From contig NZ_JADBEK010000001.1 of the NCBI RefSeq assembly GCF_014873145.1, forward strand, positions 2,480,001 to 2,544,000: DNA of 64,000 nucleotides. The letters run 5' to 3'. The notes beneath the pieces were generated by a model. That model searched no databases. It was not told the origin of the DNA and was given only the letters and a program-made list of their open reading frames with translations. The position numbers were made by a program, and so were the translations under genes. Position 1 is the stretch's first letter, and every line of letters starts with the position of its first letter. This document shows, piece by piece, positions 1-8,605 of the stretch. This DNA comes from Nonomuraea angiospora. GTDB taxonomy: Bacteria; Actinomycetota; Actinomycetes; Streptosporangiales; Streptosporangiaceae.

Positions 1-1013
1 GAGCCGTCCACCATGACGCCGGGCGTGAGGCGGTGGCGCAGGTCGGTCTTGGCGAGGCGGCGCTCCAGCTCGCCGGCGACCAGTTCGGTGAGATCGATCG
101 GCTCGTGGCGGCCGGTGACGCCGGCGTCCAGCCGCGCTTCCTGGAGCAGGTCGCCGATGAGGGCCTGCATGCGTTCCACGCTGTCCAGGAGCGCGTCGGC
201 GGTGCGTTGCCAGTCGGCCTGGCGCGGGTCGATCAGCGCCTCCTCGATGCGGATACGCATGGCGGTCAAGGGGCTGCGCAGGTCGTGAGAGGCGTCGGAG
301 GCGAAGCGGAGCTGCTGATCCACCGCCATCTGGGCGCGTTCCAACGCCTGATTCGCGGTCTCGGCCAAGCCCCGCAGCTCGTCGCGGTATTTCGGCACGG
401 GCACCCGGTGACGCAGATCGCCGGATGCGGTGATCTGGGCCAGGTTGCCGCCGATGGCGTCCACGGGCTGCAGCGTCTTGCCCACGATCCGGTAGCTGCC
501 GGCCGCAGCCGCCGCGACCAGCAGCACGCAGCCGGTGGCGAGCGGGATGATCAGCTCCGGGCCGACATACCAGGGGACGTCGGGGACGGCCGTGTTCAGC
601 TGCCAGACGCCGCCCTCACGGTGGAAGGGATAGGCGAGTACGATCATGCAACGGTCGGGGAAGACCCTGGTGTCACAGGACGTGGTGGTGGCGTAGGCGT
701 CGGGATCCGGGCGCAGGTTCGTCATCGGCGGCTTGCCCGCCAGGTCACGCGTGGCCGCGACCATGGTGCCGGCCGGGTCGAACACCTGGATCGCCTGCCC
801 TGGGCCGATCTCGGTCAGATCGGGGACGCGATGGCGCAGCTGAGCGCCAAGGCTCACGGCGCCGCTGAAGAGCTGATCGGTCCGGAAATCGACAGCCGCC
901 TGCCGGCTCATCACCACGATGAACACCGCCATGGTGGTGCACAGCAACCCCGTGACGAGGCCGGCCACCACGGCCAGGCGGCACCTGATCGAATAACGAT
1001 GCCAACAGCTCAC
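1..1013 (-). CDS. Two-component sensor histidine kinase (C-terminus outside window)
   Basis: This is a membrane sensor kinase read from about 1013 down to the window edge, where the ATPase domain is lost. A first membrane segment lies near residues 10-30. It is followed by an extracytoplasmic region of about 120 residues with two cysteines, a second membrane segment near 152-175, a HAMP linker and a HisKA helix. The SHDLR H-box gives the phospho-accepting His near residue 243. Two GTG starts are possible, at 1022 and 1013. I chose 1013 because AGGAGG at 1025-1030 is too close to the upstream one. Any response regulator would lie outside the window. The ligand is unknown. Confidence 0.85.
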   Translation of the reverse strand, partial: MSCWHRYSIRCRLAVVAGLVTGLLCTTMAVFIVVMSRQAAVDFRTDQLFSGAVSLGAQLRHRVPDLTEIGPGQAIQVFDPAGTMVAATRDLAGKPPMTNLRPDPDAYATTTSCDTRVFPDRCMIVLAYPFHREGGVWQLNTAVPDVPWYVGPELIIPLATGCVLLVAAAAAGSYRIVGKTLQPVDAIGGNLAQITASGDLRHRVPVPKYRDELRGLAETANQALERAQMAVDQQLRFASDASHDLRSPLTAMRIRIEEALIDPRQADWQRTADALLDSVERMQALIGDLLQEARLDAGVTGRHEPIDLTELVAGELERRLAKTDLRHRLTPGVMVDG

Positions 1014-1202
1014 TCTGATCACCCCCTCCTGATCAGAGACACCGCTATACCTCCTTAGTTCCTTACCGGTTCGCGGAAGAGCGACCACCAAAAGGTGGCA
1101 AACGTCAGCACTGACGCATGAAACACCCATCCCCTGGCATGGAGGCACCAGAGACACGGCCGGGTCGATGGAGCCGTACGCATCGGGGCCTATCGTGGAG
1201 GA

Positions 1203-1619
1203 GTGGGTGGACTCGCCTTCCGGCGACAGCACCTGCCGGGAGTCACCGTCATCTCCGTCGGCGGGGAACTGGACATGACCACCGCCGGCGAGGTGGAGGA
1301 GGTCATCCGCCGCGCCCATCGGGCGGGCGACGATGTCGTCATCGACCTGGCCGGCACCCCGTTCATGGACTGCGCCGGACTGAACGCCCTGCTACGCCTG
1401 CGCCAGGAGGTGGGGCACGACGGCGGCACGGTCCGCCTGGTCGCGCTGCGGCGCGAGCCCGCCCGCGTGCTTCGCCTCACCGGCACTGAGCGATATCTCC
1501 GCGTTCACCGCACCCTCGCCGAGGCACTCGCCGCGGCCACCGCCGCCAGGCGGCCGGCTTCGTGTCGATTCCAATGGGCCCATGGAGCTGACCGGCCCCC
1601 GCCTCCTGACGCTTCGTAG
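1203..1619 (+). CDS. STAS-domain anti-sigma factor antagonist
   Basis: The product is 138 aa. Residues 10-105 form a STAS fold of the SpoIIAA/RsbV type: a beta-strand reading VISVGGELDM, then VVIDLAGTPFMDCAGLNAL, where the residue aligned to the phosphorylated Ser lies in the FMDCAGL turn. In family members a Ser in this turn is phosphorylated by an anti-sigma kinase; here the local residues are D-C-A-G, so kinase control may be altered. The C-terminal 30 residues look like read-through and overlap antisense with the convergent DUF3040 gene. The GTG start has GGAGGAG almost touching it, so the true start is uncertain. Confidence 0.75.
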   Translation: MGGLAFRRQHLPGVTVISVGGELDMTTAGEVEEVIRRAHRAGDDVVIDLAGTPFMDCAGLNALLRLRQEVGHDGGTVRLVALRREPARVLRLTGTERYLRVHRTLAEALAAATAARRPASCRFQWAHGADRPPPPDAS

Positions 1620-1903
1620 CGGTACGGTGCATCGGATACCGGTGTGTCTGCCGGCGTAGCCGGTGGCATGCGAGTGCGGCCGACGGTGAGGATCAGGAGA
1701 ATCGACAGGGCGGTCAGGATGACGACGGCGAGGAAGACGCATACGAGTTCCTGGCGTGTGGTGTGGCAGGCGTAGCGTTGCGGCCCCTGTCTGGCGGAGG
1801 CGGTGTTCAGCGCGTCCATGCGCCAGGCGAAGGCGCGGTCGTGACGGCGGAGGTGTTGTTCGATCTCCGCCAAGAGGCGGTGCTCGCGCTCGGATGAATC
1901 CAT
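1505..1903 (-). CDS. DUF3040 membrane protein
   Basis: The 132-aa product begins with a short acidic/basic helix (EREHRLLAEIEQHLRRHD), the usual start of actinobacterial DUF3040 proteins. One strong membrane segment follows around residues 52-72 (VCVFLAVVILTALSILLIL), then a low-complexity tail. The function of the family is not known to me. The last 115 bases overlap the convergent STAS gene on the other strand, so one of the two annotated C-termini may not be conserved. No clear ribosome binding site precedes the ATG. Confidence 0.6.
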   Translation of the reverse strand: MDSSEREHRLLAEIEQHLRRHDRAFAWRMDALNTASARQGPQRYACHTTRQELVCVFLAVVILTALSILLILTVGRTRMPPATPADTPVSDAPYRYEASGGGGRSAPWAHWNRHEAGRLAAVAAASASARVR

Positions 1904-1980
1904 CGTTCAAGACCGCGACAGCGCCGTGGCGCCCCTGCGGGCGGACACGGTGCGACAACATGGAGACGTTGACCGGATGG

Positions 1981-3678
1981 TCATGGCGTCCTGCCGCTCT
2001 CGCCGTCGTCGTCACGATCTTGCGGGTCCCCGGGTGACGAATGCGGGTAGTGCAGGTCGAAGGCCGGCCGCTCGGAGCGGATGGGCGGCAGGTACGTGAA
2101 GTTGTGCCGAGGCGGCGGACACGAGGTCGCCCACTCCAGCGAGTTGCCGTACCCCCACGGGTCGTCGAGGGCGACCCGTGGGGCGTGGCGCGCGGTGTGC
2201 CAGACGTTGAACAGGAAGGGCAGCGTGGAGACGCCGAGCAGCATCGCCCCCGCCGAGGAGATCTGGTGCAGGCCGGTGAAGCCGTCGGCGGCGCTGTAGT
2301 CGGCGTACCGCCTGGGCATGCCTGCCATGCCCAGCCAGTGCTGCACCAGGAACGTGGTGTGGAAGCCGATGAACAGGGTCCAGAAGTGCCACTTGCCGAG
2401 CCGGTCATTGAGCATCTTGCCGGTCATCTTCGGCCACCAGAAGTAGAACCCGGCGAACATGGCGAACACCACGGTGCCGAACACGACGTAATGGAAATGG
2501 GCGACCACGAAATAGCTGTCAGTGACGTGGAAATCCAGTGGGGGTGATCCGAGGATCATCCCCGTCAGGCCTCCGAGCAGGAACGTGATGAGGAACCCGA
2601 TGGAGAACATCATGGGCGACTCGAAGGTCAGGTACCCCCGCCACATGGTGCCGACCCAATTGAAGAATTTCACCCCGGTCGGCACCGCGATGAGGAACGT
2701 CATGAACGAGAAGAACGGCAGCAGGACCTGCCCGGTGGGGAACATGTGGTGCGCCCAGACGGTCATCGACAGCCCGGCGATGGCGATGGTGGCGCCGACG
2801 AGCCCGACGTAGCCGAAAACGGGTTTACGGCTGAAGACGGGGATGATCTCGGTGATGATGCCGAAGAACGGCAGGGCGATGATGTAGACCTCGGGGTGGC
2901 CGAAGAACCAGAACAGGTGCTGCCAGAGCAGCGCGCCGCCGTTCTCGCTGTGGAAGACCTGCGTGCCCAGCTTGCGGTCCGACTCCAGCACGAGCAGCGC
3001 CGCGGCCAGCACGGGGAAGGCCATCAGCACCATCATGCTGGTCAGCAGCACGTTCCAGGTGAAGATCGGCACCCGGAACATCGTCAGGCCGGGCGCGCGC
3101 ATGCAGATGATGGTGGTGAAGAAGTTGACCGAGCCGAGGATGGTGCCCAGTCCGGACAGCGCCAGCCCCATGAGCCACAGGTCGCCGCCGAGGCTCGGGC
3201 TGAAGGTGGAGTACGACAGTGGCGTGTAGGCGAACCAGCCGAAGTCGGCCGCGCCACCGTCGGAGAAGAAGCCACTGACCGTGATGATCCCACCGAACAG
3301 GAACAGCCAGAAGCTGACCGCGTTCAGCCGGGGAAAGGCGACGTCGGGTGCGCCGATCTGCAAGGGCATGATGACGTTCGCGAATCCGGCGAACAGTGGG
3401 GTGGCGAACAGCAGCATCATGATCGTGCCGTGCATGGTGAACAGTTGGTTGTACGTTTGCTGACTCACCAGGTCCATGCCGGGCTGGATCAACTCGGCGC
3501 GAATGACCAGCGCCATGATCCCGGCCAGCGCGAAGAAGAGGAACGAGGCGATCAGATACATGTAACCGATCACCTTGTGATCGGTGGACGACAGCCAGTC
3601 GGCTATCACCTCACCAGGGCGGCGCGCACGGACCGGAGCCAGAGACGTCAACGGCTCTTCCAGGCGTGGTCTATCCAT
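1981..3678 (-). CDS. ctaD: Cytochrome c oxidase subunit I
   Basis: This is the catalytic subunit of an aa3-type haem-copper oxidase, with about twelve membrane segments in 565 aa. The haem a ligand lies in FTMHGTIMM. The CuB His and the His-Tyr cross-link partner are in [10 protein letters not shown], two further CuB His in WAHHMF, and the haem a3/haem a pair in HFHYVVFG. Oxygen is reduced on the membrane using cytochrome c electrons. Subunits II, III and IV are not adjacent, so this may be a second stand-alone copy. The ATG at 3678 begins MDRPRLEEP, but an in-frame start up to 3747 cannot be excluded. The short C-terminal tail is hydrophilic. Confidence 0.96.
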   Translation of the reverse strand: MDRPRLEEPLTSLAPVRARRPGEVIADWLSSTDHKVIGYMYLIASFLFFALAGIMALVIRAELIQPGMDLVSQQTYNQLFTMHGTIMMLLFATPLFAGFANVIMPLQIGAPDVAFPRLNAVSFWLFLFGGIITVSGFFSDGGAADFGWFAYTPLSYSTFSPSLGGDLWLMGLALSGLGTILGSVNFFTTIICMRAPGLTMFRVPIFTWNVLLTSMMVLMAFPVLAAALLVLESDRKLGTQVFHSENGGALLWQHLFWFFGHPEVYIIALPFFGIITEIIPVFSRKPVFGYVGLVGATIAIAGLSMTVWAHHMFPTGQVLLPFFSFMTFLIAVPTGVKFFNWVGTMWRGYLTFESPMMFSIGFLITFLLGGLTGMILGSPPLDFHVTDSYFVVAHFHYVVFGTVVFAMFAGFYFWWPKMTGKMLNDRLGKWHFWTLFIGFHTTFLVQHWLGMAGMPRRYADYSAADGFTGLHQISSAGAMLLGVSTLPFLFNVWHTARHAPRVALDDPWGYGNSLEWATSCPPPRHNFTYLPPIRSERPAFDLHYPHSSPGDPQDRDDDGESGRTP

Positions 3679-3891
3679 GGCCACGAACTGCCCCCCCACC
3701 GATCCGACCGATGTGATGCGCATGCCGGCGGGGAGAAGGCCTGTCACAGCAGTGCCCGGCAGCCACTGTTGTACCCCGACCTACCCTTGTCCTTTGGCTC
3801 CATGCCGACCCCTGTGCGGGACTTCGGGGAGCGGTTCGGTCGCGCAGGTTTCCCTCGCGGGGCCGCCGGAAATTCGATCTCGCGGCCTCGG

Positions 3892-4785
3892 CTATTCGGT
3901 CTCGGCGTCGTCGCGCGGGATCAGGCGAGCCAGTTGCCTGGCGTTGACCTGGGCGTTGTCGCGGTAGCAGTTGTTCATGAGAATGTGCGTCGTGTCGGCG
4001 TCCTCGGCCAGCCGCCGTAGCCGGGGCGCCCATTCACCCAGCTCCTCCTCGCTGTAGAGATAGCCGAACCGCTCGTGGACGTCGTGGCTGGTCCATTTCG
4101 CCGAATGGCCGTGGAAACGCACGACGGCCAGGTCCGCGGTGGCGGCGAGCACGGGCGGGATGGAATCGGGATACCCCTGAGGCATGTCCACGCTGACGTA
4201 CGCAAGCCCGTAGGAGGTGAGGAAATCCAGCGTCTCGGCCTGGTTCTCCTTGGTCATCCAGGTGTGGTTCCGGAATTCGACGGAAATTCGCAACGGATCG
4301 CAGCGTGCTTTGCACTCCAGGATGTACTGCTTGTTGCGCTTGCCGATCGGGAACCACCGCGGAAACTGGAAGAGGATCGCGCCCAGCCTGCCCGAGTCAT
4401 GCAGCGGCGCGAGAGCCGTCACGAACCGGTCCCACACCTGCTCGACGGCCTGCGGGTCCAGGTCGCGGAGGTAGAGGTTCTTCTTGGTGTCGCCGAGGCG
4501 GTCCCGCAGGTCTTTGGGCAGAGCCGCCGGCTTGGCCGGATGCTGGGTCAGCAGCGAGAACGCCTTGATGTCGAAGGTGAACCCCGCCGGAGTGCGATCG
4601 CGCCAGAGGGAGACCGTGCTCTCCGGGGGTGGTGCGTAGTATGACGAATCCACCTCCACCACGGGGAACCGGCTCGCATAGTAGGCCAGCCTCTCCTGCG
4701 CGGAGGTGACGTCGTCGGGGTACCACCCCGACTCCAGCAGCGTCTTGTCGGTCCACGATGCGGTCCCCACCAGGATGCGGCCCAT
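3892..4785 (-). CDS. DUF72 (YecE-like) TIM-barrel protein
   Basis: The 297-aa protein begins MGRILVGTASWTDKTLL, the typical first strand of DUF72 proteins. Other family landmarks are VEVDSSYYAPP, LGAILFQFPRWF, ISVEFRNHTW and ILMNNCYRDNAQVNA. The fold is a TIM barrel and its biochemical role is not established. It is divergent from the PLP decarboxylase gene that starts at 4912. An in-frame extension reaches 4920, but the conserved block begins at 4785. Confidence 0.92.
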   Translation of the reverse strand: MGRILVGTASWTDKTLLESGWYPDDVTSAQERLAYYASRFPVVEVDSSYYAPPPESTVSLWRDRTPAGFTFDIKAFSLLTQHPAKPAALPKDLRDRLGDTKKNLYLRDLDPQAVEQVWDRFVTALAPLHDSGRLGAILFQFPRWFPIGKRNKQYILECKARCDPLRISVEFRNHTWMTKENQAETLDFLTSYGLAYVSVDMPQGYPDSIPPVLAATADLAVVRFHGHSAKWTSHDVHERFGYLYSEEELGEWAPRLRRLAEDADTTHILMNNCYRDNAQVNARQLARLIPRDDAETE

Positions 4786-4911
4786 GCCCGACCCGTACCC
4801 GAACCGCCCCCGTCGAGACGCGCGGTTCGATCGCGTCGAATCCGTGTTCCCAGCCGCATGGTGGAGACGACGGCTTGTTTCCGTGGGTATCGGCTGGGCA
4901 AGTGCGGCCCC

Positions 4912-6381
4912 ATGGATCATTCACAGGCGCCGATCCTGCGAGCGTTGCAGGCGTACCACGACAGCGGGCAGTTGCCTTTCACTCCGCCCGGCCACAAGCA
5001 GGGCCGGGGTGTCGATCCGCGGGTCAGCGCGGTGCTCGGCGAGGCGGTCTTCCGCTCGGACGTCCTGGCGGTCGGCGGGCTCGATGATCGCGAAGCCTCC
5101 GGAGGGATCCTGGAGCGGGCCCAGCAGCTGATGGCCGACGCGGTGGGCGCCGGGCAGACGTTCTTCTCCACCTGCGGCAGTTCCCTGTCCGTCAAGGCGG
5201 CGATGTTGTCGGTGGCGGGGCCGCGCGAAAAGCTGCTGATCGGCAGGGACGCCCACAAGTCCGTGGTGGCCGGCCTGATCCTGTCCGGGATCTGCCCGGT
5301 ATGGGTCGAGCCGCAGTGGGACGAGGACCTGCATCTGGCTCATCCGCCCTCGCCGCAGGCGTTCGCCGACGCCTTCGAGGAGCATCCCGACGCGCGCGGC
5401 GCACTGGTGGTGACGCCCACCCCGTACGGCACCTGCACCGACCTCGGCGCGCTGGCACGCCTCTGCCACGAGCGCGGGAAACCGCTGATCGTGGACGAGG
5501 CCTGGGGCGCTCACCTGCCCTTCCATCCCGATCTGCCGACCTGGGCCATGGACGCCGGCGCCGACGTGTGCGTCACCAGCATTCACAAGATGGGCTCGGG
5601 CCTGGAGCAGAGCTCGGTCTTCCACCTTCAGGGCGATCTGGTCGCGCCGGAGCTGCTCAAGGAACGCGCCGACCTGTTCAGCACCACGAGCCCGTCGGTG
5701 CTGATCTACGCCGCGCTGGACGGCTGGCGCCGCCAGATGGTCGAACACGGCCGCACCATGTACGACAGCGCGCTGGAGCTGGCCGGGAAAGCGCGCTCGC
5801 GTATCGAGGCCGTCGAAGGGCTGCGCCTGCATGGCCGCGACGACTTCTGCGGCCCCGGGCGCGCCTTCGACGCCGACCCGCTGCAACTGGTCGTGGACGT
5901 GAGCGCCTTGGGGACGGGCGGCTACCAGGTCGCCGACTGGCTGCGCGAACACCACCGGATCAACGTCGGCCTCTCCGACCACCGCCGCATCGGCGTGCAG
6001 CTCACCCACGCCGACGACAGCCGGACGACCGGGGCCCTGCTCGACGCGTTGCGGGATCTCCGCGAGCACGCGACCGAGCTGCCGCCCCCGCCGCGCGTGC
6101 GGATCCCCTCGCCGTCCGAGCTGCGGCTGGAGCAGGCCATGGCGCCCCGTGACGCGTTCTTCGCCCGGATCGACCACGTTCCGTGGCAGGAGGCCGCCGG
6201 TCGCGTCGCCGCGGAGCTGCTCACGCCGTACCCGCCCGGCATTCCGGCCGTGCTGCCGGGAGAGCGCCTGACCGAGGAGGTCCTGCGATACCTGCGCAGC
6301 GGCGTCGAGGGCGGCATGGTCGTCCCGGACGCGGCCGACGTCTCCCTGAACACCGTCCGAGTGGTGGCCGCAGACCGTTGA
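4912..6381 (+). CDS. Orn/Lys/Arg decarboxylase family PLP enzyme
   Basis: The product is 489 aa, the length of the short Bacillus YaaO/SpeA-like group that lacks the N-terminal wing domain. LPFTPPGHKQGRG is the conserved N-terminal block. STCGSSLSVKAA is the phosphate-binding turn, VDEAWGAHLPFHPD holds the PLP-ring Asp, and TSIHKMGSGLEQSS carries the Schiff-base lysine. The enzyme probably decarboxylates a basic amino acid to a polyamine precursor; which one cannot be read from sequence. The start MDHSQAP was chosen by alignment to the family. Confidence 0.92.
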   Translation: MDHSQAPILRALQAYHDSGQLPFTPPGHKQGRGVDPRVSAVLGEAVFRSDVLAVGGLDDREASGGILERAQQLMADAVGAGQTFFSTCGSSLSVKAAMLSVAGPREKLLIGRDAHKSVVAGLILSGICPVWVEPQWDEDLHLAHPPSPQAFADAFEEHPDARGALVVTPTPYGTCTDLGALARLCHERGKPLIVDEAWGAHLPFHPDLPTWAMDAGADVCVTSIHKMGSGLEQSSVFHLQGDLVAPELLKERADLFSTTSPSVLIYAALDGWRRQMVEHGRTMYDSALELAGKARSRIEAVEGLRLHGRDDFCGPGRAFDADPLQLVVDVSALGTGGYQVADWLREHHRINVGLSDHRRIGVQLTHADDSRTTGALLDALRDLREHATELPPPPRVRIPSPSELRLEQAMAPRDAFFARIDHVPWQEAAGRVAAELLTPYPPGIPAVLPGERLTEEVLRYLRSGVEGGMVVPDAADVSLNTVRVVAADR

Positions 6382-6487
6382 CGCGGGCCCACGGGGGTTG
6401 CACCTCGACATGCACGCAGGTGGGCGGCGGTGTTCGAGGCGGGCGTGGCGAGGTGTGGAGGACGTGATCGATGGGCATCGGGTTCGG

Positions 6488-7309
6488 ATGGATGTGGTCA
6501 CGGTGTCGTCCTGGAGGGAGCTGGATGACGCGATCAGCGAGGCCGGCCGCGGCGACGGGCCGGCGCACGCGCATTCCACGCTGGTCTTCCGCGGCCTGGC
6601 GCGCAGCACGTACTCGCACGTGTCCGGCCTGGCCCGGCTGAAAGGCGACTACGCCGCGCTCGAATCACATCTGATCCGTAATTTCCGTAAATACGCGCAT
6701 CGGCAGGAGCCGGGGCCGACGATCTGGGACTGGCTGGCGCTGGGCCAGCACCACGGCCTGCCCACCCGGCTGCTGGACTGGACCTTCTCCCCCTTGGTGG
6801 CCCTGCACTTCGCGACCGCGTCGTGGCCCGAGCAGGACGCCGTGCTGCTCGCGGTGGACTGCGCGGGCGCGCACCGCCTGCTGCCGCAGCCGGCGCGCCG
6901 GGTCCTCGAAGAGGAGGGAGCACTCCTGTTCACCACCGAGATGCTCGCCACCTGCGCCCCGGACCTCGGGTGCCTCGACCGGCTGGGCGGCGAGGAGCCG
7001 TTCCTGACGTTCTTCGAGCCGCCGTCCCTGGACGAGCGCGTCGTCAATCAGTCGTCGGTGCTGTCGGCCTTCTCCGACCCGACGTACCAGCTGGAGCAGT
7101 GGCTCGACGAGCATCCGGGCCTGTGGCGCGGATGGACGATCCCGGCCGAGGTGAAGGCGGAGATCAGGCAGCGCCTGGATCAGGCGAACATCACCGAGCG
7201 GGTGCTCCTGCCCGGCCTCGACGGGCTCGCGGACTGGCTGCGACGCTACTACTCCCCCGGTGCGATCCGGTACGGCGAAGGCGACGGCGGCGCCACCATG
7301 GCCGAGTGA
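6488..7309 (+). CDS. FRG-domain protein
   Basis: The 273-aa protein has the FRG pattern: an early LVFRGLARSTYSHVSGLAR (the F-R-G triad), then IWDWLALGQHHGLPTRLLDWTFSPLVALHFAT, which is the most conserved stretch of the domain. The FRG domain is known mostly by sequence and is often found in accessory or phage-defence contexts, but no partner gene is adjacent here. It follows the decarboxylase gene on the same strand by about 107 bp, so co-transcription is possible. The start is uncertain because GTG codons at 6455 and 6464 are also in frame. Confidence 0.8.
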   Translation: MDVVTVSSWRELDDAISEAGRGDGPAHAHSTLVFRGLARSTYSHVSGLARLKGDYAALESHLIRNFRKYAHRQEPGPTIWDWLALGQHHGLPTRLLDWTFSPLVALHFATASWPEQDAVLLAVDCAGAHRLLPQPARRVLEEEGALLFTTEMLATCAPDLGCLDRLGGEEPFLTFFEPPSLDERVVNQSSVLSAFSDPTYQLEQWLDEHPGLWRGWTIPAEVKAEIRQRLDQANITERVLLPGLDGLADWLRRYYSPGAIRYGEGDGGATMAE

Positions 7310-7325
7310 GCTGTTCCTCTCCGGA

Positions 7326-8549
7326 TCAGAAGGCGGGGAAGGCCCAGCCCGAGGGATGGAACGGCTCGCGTTCGCCGCGGAAGGCGAGGGAGGCGGCGGT
7401 GACCGCGCCGCCGCGCAGTCCCTCGACCCGGCCGGCGGCGGCCAGGGACGACAGGGTGGTGCCGCCCAGGTAGGCCGCGCCCAGCTCGGCGGCGGTCAGC
7501 CGCAGGTCGGCGCGGGCCCGGGTGCGTTCGCAGGTGACGGACTCGCCGTCGGCTCGCAGGTGGTGGCGCCCCGCGTTCCACGGGCAGAACGTGTCCTGGA
7601 CCTCCAGAACCAGGTCCAGCGGGGTCGAGTAGCGGCGTGCCGCCAGCGCCCGGCCGACGTCCACCAGGCGGACCCAGAGGTTGTCGATCACGGTTGCGCG
7701 GGCCGCCCGCGGGTCGGTCAGCAGGTGCTTCAGCGGCTCGTCCATGGCGCCGTCGTAGGTGAGGCCGGCGTGGGCGTCGAGGTCGATGAGGAAGCGCCAC
7801 AGGGCGGCGTACGACTGCCCGGTGGTGGCCGCGACCTCGATGACGTGCACCGACCCCGGCTTGGAGCGGTAGAAGGCGTAGCCGCCGGCCTCGCCTCCGG
7901 GCTCCAGGTGGACGGCGAAGCGCAGTGCCGTCCCGCCGTCGCGCACGCGCTCGCCGTCGGCCAGCCGGGCCTGCCAGAACTTCTCCGTACGGTCGACCCA
8001 GCCGACCGCGCCACGGCGGGCGGTGTCGTAGACCTGCTCCAGCAGCGGCCGCGCTTTCTGCCGGTCGAGCAGGCGGATCGTTCCGTCGCCGAAGTCGATG
8101 CCGGGCCGCAGGGCCATGAACCTCTTGTCCGCCCGGATCTCGGCCACGTGACTGGCGATCCCGTACCCGAAGCGGCCGTAGATGGCGGCCTCGGCGGCGT
8201 TGAGCGCGGCGATCGGCTCGCCATCCGATTCGTACAGGTCGGTGAGCTGCTTGCGCATCATCGCGGTGAGGATGCCGCGGCGCCGGTGCGTGGGCAGGAC
8301 CGCGACCAGCGTGATGCCGGCGACGGGTGTGGCCGCGCCGGGGACCGTCATGATGCGGCCGTAGATCGACGCGCCGCCGACGATCTCCTCACCGTCGTAG
8401 GCGGCGATCGTGCGTTCGGGTTCGATGGAGGAGGCGGCGTTCCTGAGGGCGCCCTCGTGCCAGTCCTGGCCGTAGGTCGTGGTGACCATGCGAGCCCACG
8501 CGTCGAGCTCACGGGCGCCGATGGTCCGCAGCGGGTAGGTGGCTGTCAT
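7326..8549 (-). CDS. Eis-like GNAT N-acetyltransferase
   Basis: The 407-aa protein has the enhanced-intracellular-survival architecture. The N-terminal GNAT domain has the acetyl-CoA loop VLPTHRRRGILTAMM (residues about 85-100). A second GNAT-like domain follows, then an SCP2-like C-terminal domain ending in a phenylalanine, whose carboxylate acts as the general base in Eis enzymes. NAAEAAIYGRFGYGIA is another signature. Eis enzymes acetylate lysines or aminoglycoside amines; the substrate here is unknown. Its gene is divergent from the LuxR-family regulator at 8606, 56 bp away, suggesting shared control. Confidence 0.9.
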   Translation of the reverse strand: MTATYPLRTIGARELDAWARMVTTTYGQDWHEGALRNAASSIEPERTIAAYDGEEIVGGASIYGRIMTVPGAATPVAGITLVAVLPTHRRRGILTAMMRKQLTDLYESDGEPIAALNAAEAAIYGRFGYGIASHVAEIRADKRFMALRPGIDFGDGTIRLLDRQKARPLLEQVYDTARRGAVGWVDRTEKFWQARLADGERVRDGGTALRFAVHLEPGGEAGGYAFYRSKPGSVHVIEVAATTGQSYAALWRFLIDLDAHAGLTYDGAMDEPLKHLLTDPRAARATVIDNLWVRLVDVGRALAARRYSTPLDLVLEVQDTFCPWNAGRHHLRADGESVTCERTRARADLRLTAAELGAAYLGGTTLSSLAAAGRVEGLRGGAVTAASLAFRGEREPFHPSGWAFPAF

Positions 8550-8605
8550 GCTTCGAGCGTGGCCGGGTAAACACGCCTGACACATCGGGTGATCTGTGTA
8601 TTTAT

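Noticed and set aside
33..1058. Long plus-strand frame opposite the sensor kinase
   Set aside because: The minus strand contains HAMP and H-box motifs in order; the plus frame is a GC-rich shadow without domains.
2746..4020. Plus-strand frame of over 400 codons opposite ctaD
   Set aside because: It is antisense to a clear cytochrome oxidase subunit I and its product is a Gln/Glu/Arg-rich shadow sequence.
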